DNA from: Pseudeuparius sepicola | Lineage: Eukaryota; Arthropoda; Insecta; Coleoptera; Anthribidae | Assembly (NCBI GenBank): GCA_963920635.1 | Contig: OY987298.1 | Location: 150,572,257 to 150,636,256 of the forward strand | Length of the DNA: 64,000 nt | Direction: 5' to 3' | Notes under the pieces: generated by a model | Seen by the model: only the letters and a program-made list of their open reading frames with translations | What the model was told of the DNA's origin: nothing | Database searches by the model: none | In this document: one piece after another, positions 20,644-31,994 of the stretch | Layout: the number at the start of each line of letters is the position of its first letter | How positions within the stretch are numbered: the first letter of the stretch is position 1 | Program-made: the position numbers and the translations under genes

Positions 20644-20785
20644 CACTTAGCAGCCAATTTTCTAGGAGCCAAAAATTTCAACGTTTATTTTTTGATGAAT
20701 ATTTTTCTTCATTCTCCGGTTTAATCTGCTTAGAAGGTTTAATAATAGTTACCCTTTCTACTTTATTTTTATCAAAATAAATTTG
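20644..20785 (-). repeat. Dispersed repeat, partner of 3813-3918
   Basis: Inverted and diverged copy of the fragment at 3813-3918, with the shared blocks AGCCAATTTTCT, GGTTTAATCTGCTTAGAAG and TTTTTATCAAAATAAAT. This copy carries an extra insertion (GTTTAATAATAGTTACCC) between the blocks. Confidence 0.6.
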
Positions 20786-21092
20786 TGGAAATAAGGGCGA
20801 GGAAAATTTTTTGCTGCCAGAAAATCGGCTACTAACTTTACACCGGTTTAGTAAGGCACATTGATTTTTAAATGTCTTCCGATATTTGGCCCCGCCTGTT
20901 TAAGTTTAAATAGTTACGAGCCGCCACTGATTAAGTGGTGTGGTATCATAGTTTGGCAGATATAAGCAATAATATCGTTTTAACAATGGCAGGCATTGTC
21001 CTAGCTAGCTAGCTTTTAAAATTGAGGGTACAGTTTACTCCGGCCTTGTTTTTTTCGACAAAAATACACCCTGTATACACTGTGTACTGATA

Positions 21093-21122
21093 GCAAAGTC
21101 TAGTATTCTCTAGACTTTGCTG
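21093..21122. repeat. Short palindrome AGCAAAGTCTAG
   Basis: AGCAAAGTCTAG-TATTCT-CTAGACTTTGCT: 12-base perfect arms around six bases. The AAAGTCTA core recurs in palindromes at 39922 and 52337 and singly near 18602 and 52173. Confidence 0.85.
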
Positions 21123-22094
21123 ATAGGTTCGGCCAATTATTGGGGCAACACCAAACAGAATGTCAACTTACAATTCGAATTTTTTTATCGTTTACACCCC
21201 TTGGGCACTGAATCGCCGGACACACACTATATATTTTTATTAGTTACTTAAGCTAAAAAAATAAAAATAAATAACAACCTCTTTCTGTATTCAACATTTT
21301 TCCAGAAAAACGCCTAGGTACATTAAAAAATACTCCCTAATAGAGGGAAGGCAATCAGTTTTTTCACTTTTCTCAAAGTTTTCATTTTGGACATATGTTT
21401 TGTTTTTCAAATCAACGTAAGAAATTGAAGCAACATAATGTAGATCACTATATCCTAAAAAAGAGAATTTTAAAAATCTGCCAATCCGTTAAAATCGTCA
21501 AATATCAAACTGAAATACGCCCAACCCTGAATCTATTCCTAATTTTATAAAAGCCAAATCGTAGAATTGTTTCACTGGCCCCTTCTCCCTTCTCCCCCGA
21601 TGTCTATTTTTAGACTTGTTTGCCCCGCCCCGAACACAAACGAGCCTTTTGGAATACGAAATTGTCGAGTACGAAATCTACCACTAATTATCGATTTTGT
21701 TAGAGTCATTGTAATTATCGAAAATAGATGGTGCTAAACAGTAGTACTGGACGAGAGCTAAATAGAAATAATAATACCGCTATACACCAGTAGATGGAGT
21801 TGGTGCGCGGAGGCGAATGACTACGATCATTGGAAAAAGTTCGAATATCCATAGTCCTTCGCCTCCAAAAGCGCTCGGCATTTTATCTGGATCCGTGAGA
21901 GGTCTTTTTAAACCTTCAGTCAACGATTATACCTTGTTTTGCCTACTTATTTTCCCTAATAATCTTTCCCTGTTGTGAAATCCTCTTTAAACAAACGAAA
22001 ATACTTTAGTCCAACTTCTGCACTAGGCAAGTTTGCAGGCAAGCACGACAAACATATTTATAATAATCAATTCTCAAAGAAATTCATCAGACAG

Positions 22095-22390
22095 TCGAAA
22101 GTAAAAAAATTGAAAATAAAAAAACTTTTTAAAAACAAGCTTTTATTTAAGCCATGTACTAAAACGAATAAAATAAGTTTAGGTTTTCGTTAAGATAATT
22201 CAATTCCGAATTGCGACAAGTTTTTGCAAATATGAAAGCTTGTCGCGCGAAATGTTGATGAAAGTAGGTACCAATTAATTTTATTGGACAGTGGACCTAT
22301 TTGCCAAAGTATGCATTTTTTCTTTACAATTCGCGCGACAAACTTTTCAATTTGCAAAAACTTGTCGCAATTTGGAATTGAATTATCTTA
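22095..22390. mobile_element. Hairpin element related to the Helentron-end palindrome
   Basis: 22191-22390 is a palindrome (TAAGATAATTCAATTCC and its complement) whose arms contain GACAAGTTTTTGCAAAT and AGCTTGTCGCGCGA. The preceding 95 bases (AAGCTTTTATTTAAGCC, ACTAAAACGAATAAAATAA) match the arm of the perfect palindrome at 11848-12180 (AAGCTTTTATTTAAATGCGC, AAAAGAATAAAATAAT). It is thus a diverged member of the same structural family, without helicase sequence. Confidence 0.65.
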
Positions 22391-22559
22391 AGACTCAATG
22401 TACAGCACGTGCGTGGTGATTCAACATTTTGACCCATAAAATGGCTTTTTTCGATCTGTAGCGAGTAGCACGCAAAATTTTAAATTTTTGTCAATACAAA
22501 TTTTAATCTAAGTAATTACTCACATTTTTAGACAAAAATTATTAAAAAATCTTTATCAC

Positions 22560-22605
22560 AATGGCCGTTATTAGCATTTGCGCAAAAAGCCTAATAACGG
22601 CCATT
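22560..22605. repeat. Perfect 15-bp hairpin AATGGCCGTTATTAG
   Basis: AATGGCCGTTATTAG and its exact complement flank a 16-base loop. It lies immediately before the 21-bp minisatellite. Confidence 0.85.
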
Positions 22606-22611
22606 TTCAAT

Positions 22612-22793
22612 TTAATATTGAATATTCCCTATTTGAAATTGTTTATTCTCAATTTGATATTGACTATTCCCAATTTGAAGTTGTCTATTCCCAATTTGAA
22701 ATTGATTAATCCCAATTTGAAGTTGACTATTCTCAATTTGAAGTTGTTTATTGCCAATTTGGAATTGATTATTCCCAATTTGAAGTTGAAAAG
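22612..22793. repeat. 21-bp minisatellite, about eight to nine units
   Basis: Units of the form TATTCCCAATTTGAAGTTGAC repeat with a period of 21. Because 21 is divisible by three, long frames stay open on both strands (heptads such as IPNLKLT on plus and QFQIGNX on minus). Neither has a domain or codon signature. I treat this as non-coding. Confidence 0.9.
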
Positions 22794-22799
22794 GTATAG

Positions 22800-23465
22800 T
22801 CTTTAGAAAATAATTTCTAATAAAAACAGAACAAAAACGAAAACGCAAATTTTCCAACTCCAACTACCAACCTTCCCAAGTAAGACCAAATAATCGACTC
22901 CCTATTCGATCCGACAAACTGCGAAAGTATCCGCGTAATTGGGCGTTCGCAACTTCCAACAATGGAAAAAACGGAAACTTCCCTACTGAATAGTCGACGG
23001 CGCGGAGTTGCTGGAAGCTGGAGTTTTGCCTACGGAGGCTGATCCGTCGACACCGTGACGTGGAAGGATGGAAGTCGGGACTTCACTGGGAGTTGTTGGG
23101 AGTTGGAGAGAGACGGAAAACGCCGCTGGGTACTGTAATTAGGTGCTCCGGACATTTTTAAGATCGATGCCAGGTTCAGTGGTGGAGCGAAGACTGGAAA
23201 AAATATAATATTTTAATATGCACTTACCTATTTATGATCTAAACCATGCGTTTATGTCTAGTTATTATTAAAAATCTGCCTTTTTTGTTTTCTGTAGTGA
23301 AAGGTAACAGAAAAATGAAAAAAATTTACGAATGTATCGACCCATTTTTAGGTTATAACACCTTCAACCATGCCTGTATCTTTGGTTGCATAATTATAGT
23401 GCATAATAGCTGCTATTTTAACAGGGTCAGCATAATAGGCATTGTTTTTATTCGTAAGTAATATC
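22800..23465. other. Unassigned; GC-richer around 22920-23170
   Basis: The segment 22920-23170 has balanced base composition (GTCGACGGCGCGGAG, GTGACGTGGAAGG) and no transposon ends. It may be single-copy host DNA such as a regulatory or untranslated region, but there is no positive evidence of a gene. Confidence 0.4.
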
Positions 23466-23469
23466 ATAA

Positions 23470-23667
23470 GGGCATCTAATTTTTCCGAAAAAAATCGAAA
23501 AAACACGTTGCTAAGTAATATTTTAACAAGAAGCACGAGTGCTGGTGGCAACAAAAATCCGAGTCGAAGACGAGGATTTTTGCACCTGCACGAATGCATT
23601 TTGTTAAAAAATATATTAGTTAGCATTGTGTTTTTTGGATTTTTTTCACAGGAAAAATTAGATGCCC
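23470..23667. mobile_element. Small foldback GGGCATCTAATTTTTCC
   Basis: GGGCATCTAATTTTTCC at 23470 pairs with GGAAAAATTAGATGCCC ending at 23667. The palindrome continues inward through AAAATATT/TTAACA blocks to a centre AAATCC-GAGTCGAAGACGA-GGATTT. Frames open on both strands here are palindrome artefacts. Confidence 0.8.
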
Positions 23668-23738
23668 GAATGGTATTTGACATAGTATATTTCATTACGA
23701 GTCTGAAAATAAAGATTTTTCCGTGCGCGCGTGACAAA

Positions 23739-23769
23739 TTCCCGTGTGAGGCGCAGCCGAACACGGGAA
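23739..23769. repeat. Hairpin TTCCCGTGT
   Basis: TTCCCGTGT and its complement flank 13 bases (GAGGCGCAGCCGA). Just upstream is CCGTGCGCGCG, related to the hairpin at 24167-24206. Confidence 0.7.
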
Positions 23770-24166
23770 GTCATGCAAGCACGGACGCACTGGACGCGTA
23801 ATGAACGATATTTTTTATTATACTTCTTTGAAAACGGAAACTTAAAACATTTTATCGGCATATTATAATAAATTTAATTGACAAAAAATAAACAATGCAG
23901 ACAATATAGTGTTTGGTATGTATGATGCGTTTCCATGGTTACTCTCAAATTATTTCAAAGGTGCTTTGTTGTAAATTAGTTATTGTCAGATAAGGTGAAT
24001 AAAACGTCAAAAATATTACAGAAATGTATCTAAATATTGAAACACTTACGAATTAAAATACAAAATAGGTACATGTGAAATATCAAAGAGCATATAGAGT
24101 TTCTTAAATTTAGTTTACTTTGCTGTATATTTCTATTTTAAAGCCATATATTCGGTATTTTTATTC

Positions 24167-24206
24167 AGCGCACGGAAAGTTTTTCCATGCGCTGTTTCCG
24201 TGCGCT
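24167..24206. repeat. Hairpin AGCGCACGGAAA
   Basis: AGCGCACGGAAA and TTTCCGTGCGCT are perfect complements around a 16-base loop that itself repeats TTTTCCATGCGCT. Together with 23717-23769 this looks like two ends of one degraded element, but I cannot prove the pairing. Confidence 0.75.
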
Positions 24207-25847
24207 AGCCCGAAAAACCCCATCTTTCATTATTGCTAAAACAGATGAAAATAAGGTGTTTTCAAAGAGGTATAATAAAAAAAACATTTCATGAATAACA
24301 GATTATTCTGCATACACATAGCTTACAAAACATACTACCTATTATACAACAGCTGTCAAGTTTTGCCGCGGGTAAACTCGAAAAAACTGCTGACAGGTGC
24401 TGTCATACAGTTTTTCCATCTAGAAACCATTTGTAATTCAAAATTGCGCATTTGTGATTGGTGGACATAAAGACGAGGGAAATAGTCGCCAATAATACAT
24501 CTAACCTGGACCGACACTATATGAATGTTGGTCCAGATCTAACATATTTTAGTTGCCTATAATTTTCTATTTATCGATAAAATAATTACTATTATGAATA
24601 ATAAAACATCTAAACTCGTGAGATAAACAAGCCGATAGCTACTAGAATCTTATTGTGATAAAAATGATGGCGGCAAATCGATTGCTGTATTTACGAACAA
24701 AAATAAGTCGAACTTTTATTAGATTTTCATCAGTATTGAAAGAGTTGTAGTAGTTCTAAAGTCACTTGAAACAGCATAAAAACTCCAATTGGCGTCACAA
24801 AAAGAATATAGGACATAAGCAAGCGTCACGCAGTTTTCAAAAATATACATATGCATATATACATATTCTACATATTTCACTTTATTGTTGAGAACGTTTG
24901 AAAAGAGTGTGCTGTATTAAATACTTATTTACATTAAGAGATGGGTAAGCGCACTTTTTTGGCCGAGGAGGTTGTTTAATGCCCGTGTTGCCTCGGGTCT
25001 TAAAACTATCTCCGAAGCCAAAAAGAGCTTACGCATCGAGGAATGTATTACATTTTTCCTGCTACCGACAATTTAGGTAGGTACTTTTTTAATTTAAATA
25101 CTATATGGTGTAGATTGTGATTAATAATCTTCATAATATCCATTGTCCAATTATTACTAAAGATGATAATCAGTGATAAATATAAGAGATAGAATGCAGA
25201 GATAATAAAAAAAACTTGGACTTTTAGGCGGTTCTTATTTATTTATGGGTCGCCGTAGGTACTGTTTATTTTAACGTTTCATTTCCATTCTCCCTTCTCG
25301 GCCTTCTCTAATTCTGTGTAGCTGTTACTCCTGTCACCGCCTAACAAGTGCCTAACAAATTTGCTTTCAACTTTTAAAACAGCCACCAAACATGGTATTA
25401 AATGTAAATCTAAATAATACGTTCGTACAACCGCAGGATAAACAATATCGAGTAAATTAACTCGACGCCATTACGGTAGAATATTTTAAAGGCGAATATT
25501 ATAAAAAAATTAAAACAAAAGTTCAAGTTCCCCATTATATTATGCCTATTTTCAGGAACGCCACTGGACACTCGTGATGTCGCAGGCCACGCTCTGCGAC
25601 TTCCCCTGCTGTAACTATGAGATTAAATTTCGTGTGTGCCACGCTTCGCGCCTCATACCTCCCAGATATTCTCCCAACTGATACCTCGACATTCTGGTAC
25701 TGTGTTACTTTATGCTCTATGCACATCCTATACAACAACACTTATAATATTTAGTTGTAGGTATCTACTGTTGAAACTTCATACCTTCGTCGCTGTTTGC
25801 TAATTGCCTTCAAAACGCCTAGAGAACAGTATATATAAATAGTTGTG
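24207..25847. other. Unassigned stretch with two weak hairpins
   Basis: Weak palindromes occur at 24507-24537 (CTGGACC and its complement) and 24948-25036 (TAAGCGCACTTTTTTGGC and its diverged complement). A minus-strand frame at 25535-25741 is open in a GC-richer patch but has no motif I recognise. No transposon termini were found. Confidence 0.4.
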
Positions 25848-26158
25848 CACGGGCGTAGCCAAGGGGGGCGTTTCGGGGGTTCAAACCCCCCCCCCCCCGA
25901 AATAAGCAAAATATTAACTAATATTATACCGAAAAAATACGAGGAGTGAAGAGTTAAATTATTATTACGTTTGAATATATGTAGTAATAGTAGCGCCTAG
26001 CGCCATCTTTTGACGAGAGGCAGACGCAGTTGCAGCCGAACTATTTTGTATTGTAGGGACACTTTGCGTTGTTTCTCGATTATTCGCCACGCCCCTCGGT
26101 CGAAATGAGCGGAACTTTGTGGAAGTTCGTGGAAGTTTCTGGACGGCTACTGGGCTGC

Positions 26159-26200
26159 TATATAAGCGGCGCCGCGGCGCGTGACCGCGCTTACGGCAGT
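26159..26200 (+). promoter_or_regulatory. Probable TATA promoter of the hAT element
   Basis: TATATAAGC at 26159-26167 is followed about 30 bases later by an initiator-like GGCAGTATTG. The same arrangement is in copy 2 (near 58291). It precedes the coding relic by about 160 bases. Prediction only. Confidence 0.45.
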
Positions 26201-26354
26201 ATTGTTCCATGCGAACTCGAAGCGAATAAAAGTGAAAAGTGGTGAACGAATAGTGAAGAGAATTAAGTGTACCGTGTAAGTGAGTAATTTTAGTGCGCTG
26301 TTATTCGATGACCTTGTTAAGGATAGATACGTGAATCATTATTACTGTCGAAAA

Positions 26355-26522
26355 ATGGAGGGGAAAAAAAGGAAGGGTGATAAACTTAAAGGTATGGACT
26401 ACTGGAAAAAGTGGTGTAGTCAAGGTCAAGGGGTTTCTAATAAAGAAACAAATTTGGATTTAGCTATCAAAGCTTCAGCTACCTTGCATGCTGATAAGAA
26501 GACTGCCTACCCCGAAATCTAG
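26355..26522 (+). pseudogene. hAT transposase N-terminal fragment, copy 1
   Basis: An ATG opens 55 codons beginning MEGKKRKGDKLKGMDYWKKW and stops with TAG at 26520. The lysine-rich start followed by YWKKW resembles the N-termini of ZMYM-like hAT transposases. The frame ends at the internal deletion junction and is out of phase with the C-terminal part. Copy 2 keeps the same frame with three substitutions: L to P, K to E and L to M. Confidence 0.6.
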
Positions 26523-26775
26523 TTTGGAATGCCTAGATATGTGCGATAAAAACCTTTATCCTAATATTTACACATTACTTACTACAAATCTTGGCTACCA
26601 TTCCTGTATCCACTGCTACCCCAGAAAGGTCTTTCTCGAGCCTAAGGAGACTGAAAAACTAAGTGAAAACAGACTTAATGGTTTGGCTCTAATGAACATT
26701 CACTATGGAACAGAAATTCATGCAGATGAAGTAGTGGATATATTTAAAAGAAAAAGCCGAAGATTTCTTCTTTAA
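26488..26775 (+). pseudogene. hAT dimerisation domain, copy 1, frame-broken
   Basis: This is the C-terminal hAT dimerisation region, which in intact family members mediates multimerisation of the transposase. YPNIYTLL and ENRLNGLALMNIHY are readable. Compared with copy 2 there is a 4-bp insertion near 26580 and a 16-bp deletion near 26660. Between these two points the frame is shifted, so the core ATIPVSTATPERSFSSLRR block is lost, and after the second change the frame is restored. The end SRRFLL and its stop are intact. Confidence 0.85.
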
Positions 26776-27154
26776 TGGTTTTAGATTTAGCGCAGAGGAA
26801 CGAAATTAATTTATCCATTTCATTTAAAGTTAAGAACTTTATAAATATGTCGTAGTTTTTCGGATGAATATATAGATATTAAATTTCATGTAAGTATATT
26901 TTTGTTGTTTTATTTACTTCTCAAACTAAACCCCCCCCAAAACTAAATCCTGGCTACGCCCGTGTAGTTGTGTTTACCTGCGTCCCTTTGAATTTTCGGC
27001 GATATTTATTGTATTTGTGTATTTTGGTGCGTTTTAGAACTATTTTGCAATTAATTGAACGCCAGGCTTTTTAACCGACGCAGGTTATCAATTCAATTTT
27101 TTTGTTTGTTACCTCAGAACTCCGTCATTTATAAATAACCGATTTGGACAATTT

Positions 27155-27605
27155 TTTTTATTTGAAAGGGTATATCTACAGAATGGTCCCATTTAAATTT
27201 GAAAAAATTCCACCCCTAAGGGTGGACAAATAGGGGATGAAATTTCATATTGATTCTTTTTTTATTAGAAAGGGAGTACCTTAGAGGTGGCCCATTTAAA
27301 TTTGAAGAAAAAATTCCACCCCTAAGGGTGGAAAAATAGGGGATGAAATTTCATATTGGACCGGTTTCGATGATTCTCTTTTATTAGAAAGGAGTGGCCC
27401 CATTTAAATATGAAGAAAAAATTCTACCCGTAAGGGTGGAAAATAGGGGATGAAATTTCATATTGGACCGATATCGATGATTCTTTCTTTATGGGAAAGG
27501 GGTAAGTTAGGTATAATCCCATTTAAATTTAAAGAAAAATTTCCACCCTCAAGGGTAGATAAATAGGGGATGAAAGTTCATATTGGACAGATTTCGATAA
27601 TTCTT
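27155..27605. repeat. Four diverged tandem units of about 115 bp
   Basis: Each unit contains CCCATTTAAATTTGAAGAAA, a CCACCC-TAAGGGTGG palindrome and ATAGGGGATGAAATTTCATA. The units differ by small indels. Non-coding. Confidence 0.8.
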
Positions 27606-27606
27606 A

Positions 27607-28058
27607 ATAATTCACTAAAAAATAAAAAAAAATTAACAAAATAATTAAAACCGACTTCAAAAATTTGCCCGTATGCACACTCCACATTTTTTTTTAAATA
27701 ACAAAAAATAACACCGACTTCACAAATTTGCCCGTATGCACATTTGAACTAAAATTTTAAAAATATTTTTCTCTTTCTAAATTGAGTTATCTTTGGAGTG
27801 GGTGACAGTAAGTTATGATGTATGTAGGATATGATGTATTCATATCTAAATAGATATAAATTCCTTGCCTTGACTGTCACCAAATCCAAAGATAACTCAA
27901 TTTAGAAAGGGAAAAATATTTCTAAAATTTTAGTTGAAATGTGCATACGGGCAAATTTGTACAGTCGGTGTTATTTTTTGTTATTTTTAAAATTTTTAGT
28001 GGAGTGTGTATACGGGCAAATTTTTGAAGTCGGTTTTATTTTTTTGTAAATTTTTTTT
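27607..28058. mobile_element. Foldback with AAAACCGACTTCAAAA ends
   Basis: The left arm carries AAAACCGACTTCAAAAATTT, GCCCGTATGCACA and AAATTGAGTTATCTTTGG, and all three recur inverted in the right arm (27885-28058). The loop lies around 27800-27860. One arm of the same element recurs at 63249-63485. This end motif is, to my knowledge, a widespread insect repeat. Confidence 0.85.
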
Positions 28059-28066
28059 ACTAGAGC

Positions 28067-29721
28067 ACTACGATCACAACCTTACAGGTTGGAAAGGTTA
28101 AAATTAATTTAGTTTTGAAAGTAGGTATGTGAAACAGTGAAACATGTTTTTAGGCGTGCGAACAACATTTTCCCACTGAAGGTGAGGATATTGATAAAAG
28201 AATTACCTTAGGATTACGTACATTGTGAAATCGACCAGGCCAACTTAATCGGCTAAGTTGCGAAGCACCCTCGCTTGGTCAAACTAATGTTTTTATTTGG
28301 TAGTTCTTACTTGTAAGTAAATGGATTGTATCTTTTTAGATGCAGTACCGTAATGTACGGTACACTACAAGCAAACTTACCCAGTTATTTGACCTGGCCC
28401 AGAATAAGTTTAGGAGAGAATATCCTGAAGCAAAATAAAGTCAAAAGTGAAAGAAATAATGCTAGAACTTCTTTTTATTTTATTAACATATTTTTTGAAG
28501 TTAACATTTAAAACATTAATTGTTTTACTTCAGGATCTTCTCTCCTACTTATTCTGGGCCAGGCCAAATAAGTGGGTCAATCTGCTGGCAGTATACCGTA
28601 CATGGTACAGCATCAAAAAACTTATAATCCCTTATTTACAAATAAGAACTATCAAATAAAAACATTACTTTAACCAAGCGAGTGTGCTTCGCAACTTAGC
28701 CTGGTCGATTCCACAAATAGACCGTCAGACAGTGACAGATTTTCCTTACTGATTTTCTCATTTATGCCTTGGAGAGGGTTGAAAGGTAAATCGATGCTGA
28801 GTTGGAAAATAGTAATTTTAAGTTTGTCCCCCGGGGAAAACATATGGAAAATTCGATTTTTCAAAACAGAAAAAAAGGTACTAATTCTCACTCATGCCAT
28901 GTTCACCGTATGATTTCTTATACTATTCCGACCTCGAAAACCCAAAGGCATAAGTGTAGCGTGTGGAAAAATGGTTGAATTAAGGGTTTGGCAGATCACA
29001 CAAAAAATGACTTGGTTAATTACTGACTCCGTCAGTTATGCCGTTCGAAATGGTGAAAACTTATATCCTCACTAGCCCAAAAATTGATTGGCAGAAGTGA
29101 CGCGTGGGGAAAATGCACTTTTGGGTCGGAAAATAAGTCGGAAAAAAATTTTTTTTCGTCAACGCCTCTGAAACTATAGAAAGTTTTATTGCAATTCATT
29201 TTATCACTGACAAAATCAGTTGATGAAAAAAAATTTTTTTTCCAACTTATTTTCCGACCAAAAAGTGCATTTTTCCCCACGCGTCACTTCTGCCAATCAC
29301 TTTTTGGGCTAGTGAGGATATAAGTTTTCACCATTTCGAACGGCATAACTGACGGAGTCAGTAATTAACCAAGTCATTTTTTGTGTGATCTGCCAAACCC
29401 TTAATTCAACCCTTTTTCCACACGCTACACTTATGCCTTTTTCTGTTTTGAAAAATCGAATTTTCCATGTTTTCCCCGGGGGCCAAACTTAAAATTACTA
29501 TTTTCCGACTCAGCATCGATTTACCTCTCAACCCTCTCCAAGGCATAAATGAGAAAATCAGTAAGGAAAATCTGTCACTGTCTGACGGTCCCACCCTCAG
29601 TGGGAAAATGTTGTTAGCACGCATAAAAATACGTTTCAATATGTTTCGCATACCTACTTTCAAAACTAAATTAATGTTTGCCCTTCTAACCTGTAATGTT
29701 GTGTCCTAGTGCTCTAGTAAA
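28067..29721. mobile_element. Large foldback TTTACTAGAGCACTA with nested foldback
   Basis: The ends TTTACTAGAGCACTA and complement enclose arms that match nearly to the centre at about 29200. The left arm is interrupted between about 28190 and 28722 by a second foldback (TCGACCAGGC arms at 28231 and 28705; AGAACTACCAAATAAAAACA-type sequence inside). The right arm is uninterrupted at the matching position (GTCTGACGGTCCCACCCTCA), which shows that the inner unit came later. Frames open within the arms are mirror artefacts. Confidence 0.85.
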
Positions 29722-29739
29722 AAAGCCTGGCGTTCAATC

Positions 29740-31994
29740 AAGTGCAGGTGTGCAGGAACCTACGTCAGTATAGGGTTCATCGTTTTCTGTAAGGTGTAAA
29801 CCAGCGATGTTCTCCTATTTCACCCAACAATATAACACTCGCCTTGGTAAAACAATTTCTACGGATAAAAATTTACATCTCAAACGCTGCAAACTTTCTA
29901 TTTAGACATACTTCCGCCTTAGGGCGTACGCCAACTTGTAAACACACGCAAAGTTTCTGCTTTATTTAAGACAACAATCTTCCCGACAAAGGAATTTCTT
30001 CTGTGAGGCCAATTTGCGCATCGACTTCGAGATGAACCTGTTAAAACTTTTCTCGGTAAAAACAGTGTCTGTCTTGAAGTTGGGCGTTCGCGTTTTGTAT
30101 ACTGGTTAAAGTTTGGAAGTTTCTATTCGCAAAAAGCCCGACTTCGAACTTTGACAATGAATAAGTTTGTGGAGATGGAGACATTGAAATGTTCATTTCT
30201 GATACAGTTTGCAAAATGGTCCTTTTAAGGGAACAATGGTCTTTGATGATATGTAGAATATCATGGAATGCCATGGAACTTCATCGAAGACCATGGGAAT
30301 GCCGCCATGGTTAGCTTATAGAGGAAAAAAACACGACGGTCGGTAATGTAGATTGCGTACTTAACCACCGAGCTATAAAACCAGAGATATAGAGTTGGGG
30401 AGAATGAGCGTCAAGCTGCTCGAACTTCGTGATCACCTTTGCCGCCATTTTCTAAGTTAAACTTACAGGGGATAATTAATATTTCTTTAGTATATTACTA
30501 GGGCCTGTTGTAAAATAAATATAACTAAAGTAAACTTTTAGATAAACGCATAAAAATTTATGTTAATGGAGCACTGCAAAATTTACGATATAGCATACTT
30601 GGGCATACCTAATATGTTAGGTCTGATATTAATTGCCTTGTCTATTTATAAGTCATTTCAACTTCTTAAATTTGAAGTCCTTTCTGTGCTTCTCTTACTT
30701 ATAGTTATGAATGGAAGTGAAAACATGCCATAACTAATAAACTATAATATCACTTAATATCACTAATAAACTAACTATCACTTAACAAAAAACACTCAAA
30801 TCTTTAAAATATTACACAAAAATGCCGTAACCAACCACTCCAACCAGTCGTAAACAAGAAGAACGAGAGGAATCTTTTGATGTTAGTACTCGAAAATGGC
30901 GGTCCCATAGATAAAAAAATATATAAAAATATATAAGTATAACCTTGGACAAAAATGTAATAGAATTATTAAAAATTTACCTTTGTGTAAGGAAAGGAAC
31001 ATGTACTACACTCTATTCAAACTAAATGCAAGTGGCGCGTAAACATTTACACGATGTAAGCACGTGGACAATTCTGAGGGCTAATGCGAGACAGGGCCGC
31101 ATTAAGGACAAACTCTATGAATTTTATAATATAAAATATTAAAATAATATGCCCCAGTATTAAGAACTTTAAAAACAAACTTTTATGGAACACCTAGTCA
31201 TTCACTTACCTGCAAATTTCTACTATTAACACAAATCGAAGCTCCAACAATTAATAAACAGCGAAATAATTATATCGGAAAAAAATAAAGGTCCACTTGC
31301 AACTCAATACACCTCTGTAAGACATACCGACTCGCTGCACTCGCCCGCCGTGACTTTATTGCCGACTAGCCAATAGCAAGCCGATCACGTGCGTATCACG
31401 CTCTAGCCATGCAACAACTTGTGTTTATGTTTCACTTGCGTTTAGTTTGAATAGAGTTTAGATTCTTACATTCGTAGTATCTCTGGCAACACTGCTGAAA
31501 AGCAGACCACTGCAGCTTACTTCAGTATGTAATTAAAAAGCGGTTGCTAACTTCAGGAGTTTTAATCAACATGACAAATATTGTAAATCCTCCCTCTATT
31601 GTTTTGATGTCTGTGGGTTAACAACGTCATTCTCCTCATCTAAAGCCAAAAAAAGAGGCGGAAATCGAGTTGTGGTTCGTACAAAAGAGAAGAAAAACGA
31701 CGATAAGTGGCACACAAGGCAGAAGCCAGTTGCCGCTAACACGGTCTGTGTATATAATATATATACGACAGAATCGGATGTAACTCAAGCAAGGAAAGTT
31801 CCTCAAATCGAGTTACAAATACACGGAGCTAACTTCAGGACGTTGGCTCGGGCGACCGGTCGTCCGTCGTCCTAATATGACGTCAAGCATGTCTCGGGAA
31901 AAGTTGTGACAGTGGCGTACGTAGCTGCAGGCCAAAAGTTTTCTTGAAAACTCAACTCGAACCTGAAAACTCGAAGTTCGGTTTTTGTGGCAAA
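29740..31994. other. Unassigned stretch
   Basis: About 2.2 kb without palindromes or terminal repeats apart from the short dispersed repeat at 31392-31465. Frames at 30041-30274 and 31672-31875 have no recognisable motif. Possibly single-copy DNA. Confidence 0.4.
31392..31465 (+). repeat. Short dispersed repeat, copy of 16724-16795
   Basis: Same orientation as the first copy and nearly identical through GCGTTTAGTTTGAA. It ends where both copies diverge after GAGTTTAGAT. Confidence 0.8.

Larger units (their letters stand above)
20133..22094. other. Unassigned AT-rich stretch
   Basis: Holds the inverted dispersed fragment 20644-20785, an orphan ACACCCTGTATAC end near 21064-21076, a short palindrome at 21093-21122, and an AGACTTGTTTG fragment near 21612 reminiscent of the repeat at 1800. 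No gene recognised. Confidence 0.45.
25848..26964. mobile_element. hAT deletion derivative, copy 1
   Basis: Ends CACGGGCGTAGCCA and its exact complement, flanked by the perfect 8-bp duplication TAGTTGTG (25840-25847 and 26965-26972). Long G and C runs lie just inside both ends. The body keeps a promoter region, the first exon-like segment and the C-terminal dimerisation domain of a hAT transposase, with the catalytic middle deleted. A near-identical second copy is at 57975-59113. Confidence 0.95.
27055..29737. mobile_element. Composite unit bounded by TTGAACGCCAGGC repeats
   Basis: TTGAACGCCAGGCTTTTT (27055-27072) is exactly inverted at 29720-29737. Between these ends lie a tandem array (27155-27605) and two separate foldbacks (27607-28058 and 28067-29721). 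The outer repeat may mark one old element that received the others, or the outer arm of the last foldback displaced by insertions. No target duplication is evident. Confidence 0.55.

Noticed and set aside
22561..22863. Leucine-rich or glutamine-rich repeat protein
   Set aside because: The 21-bp minisatellite keeps both strands open. There are no flanking exons, and neither strand is favoured.
28670..29709. Mirror-image frames on both strands (for example 28670-28891 and 29467-29709)
   Set aside because: They are the two arms of one palindrome; each is the reverse reading of the other.
30041..30274. Possible small gene on the minus strand
   Set aside because: No domain, promoter or conservation signal; its length is expected by chance in this composition.
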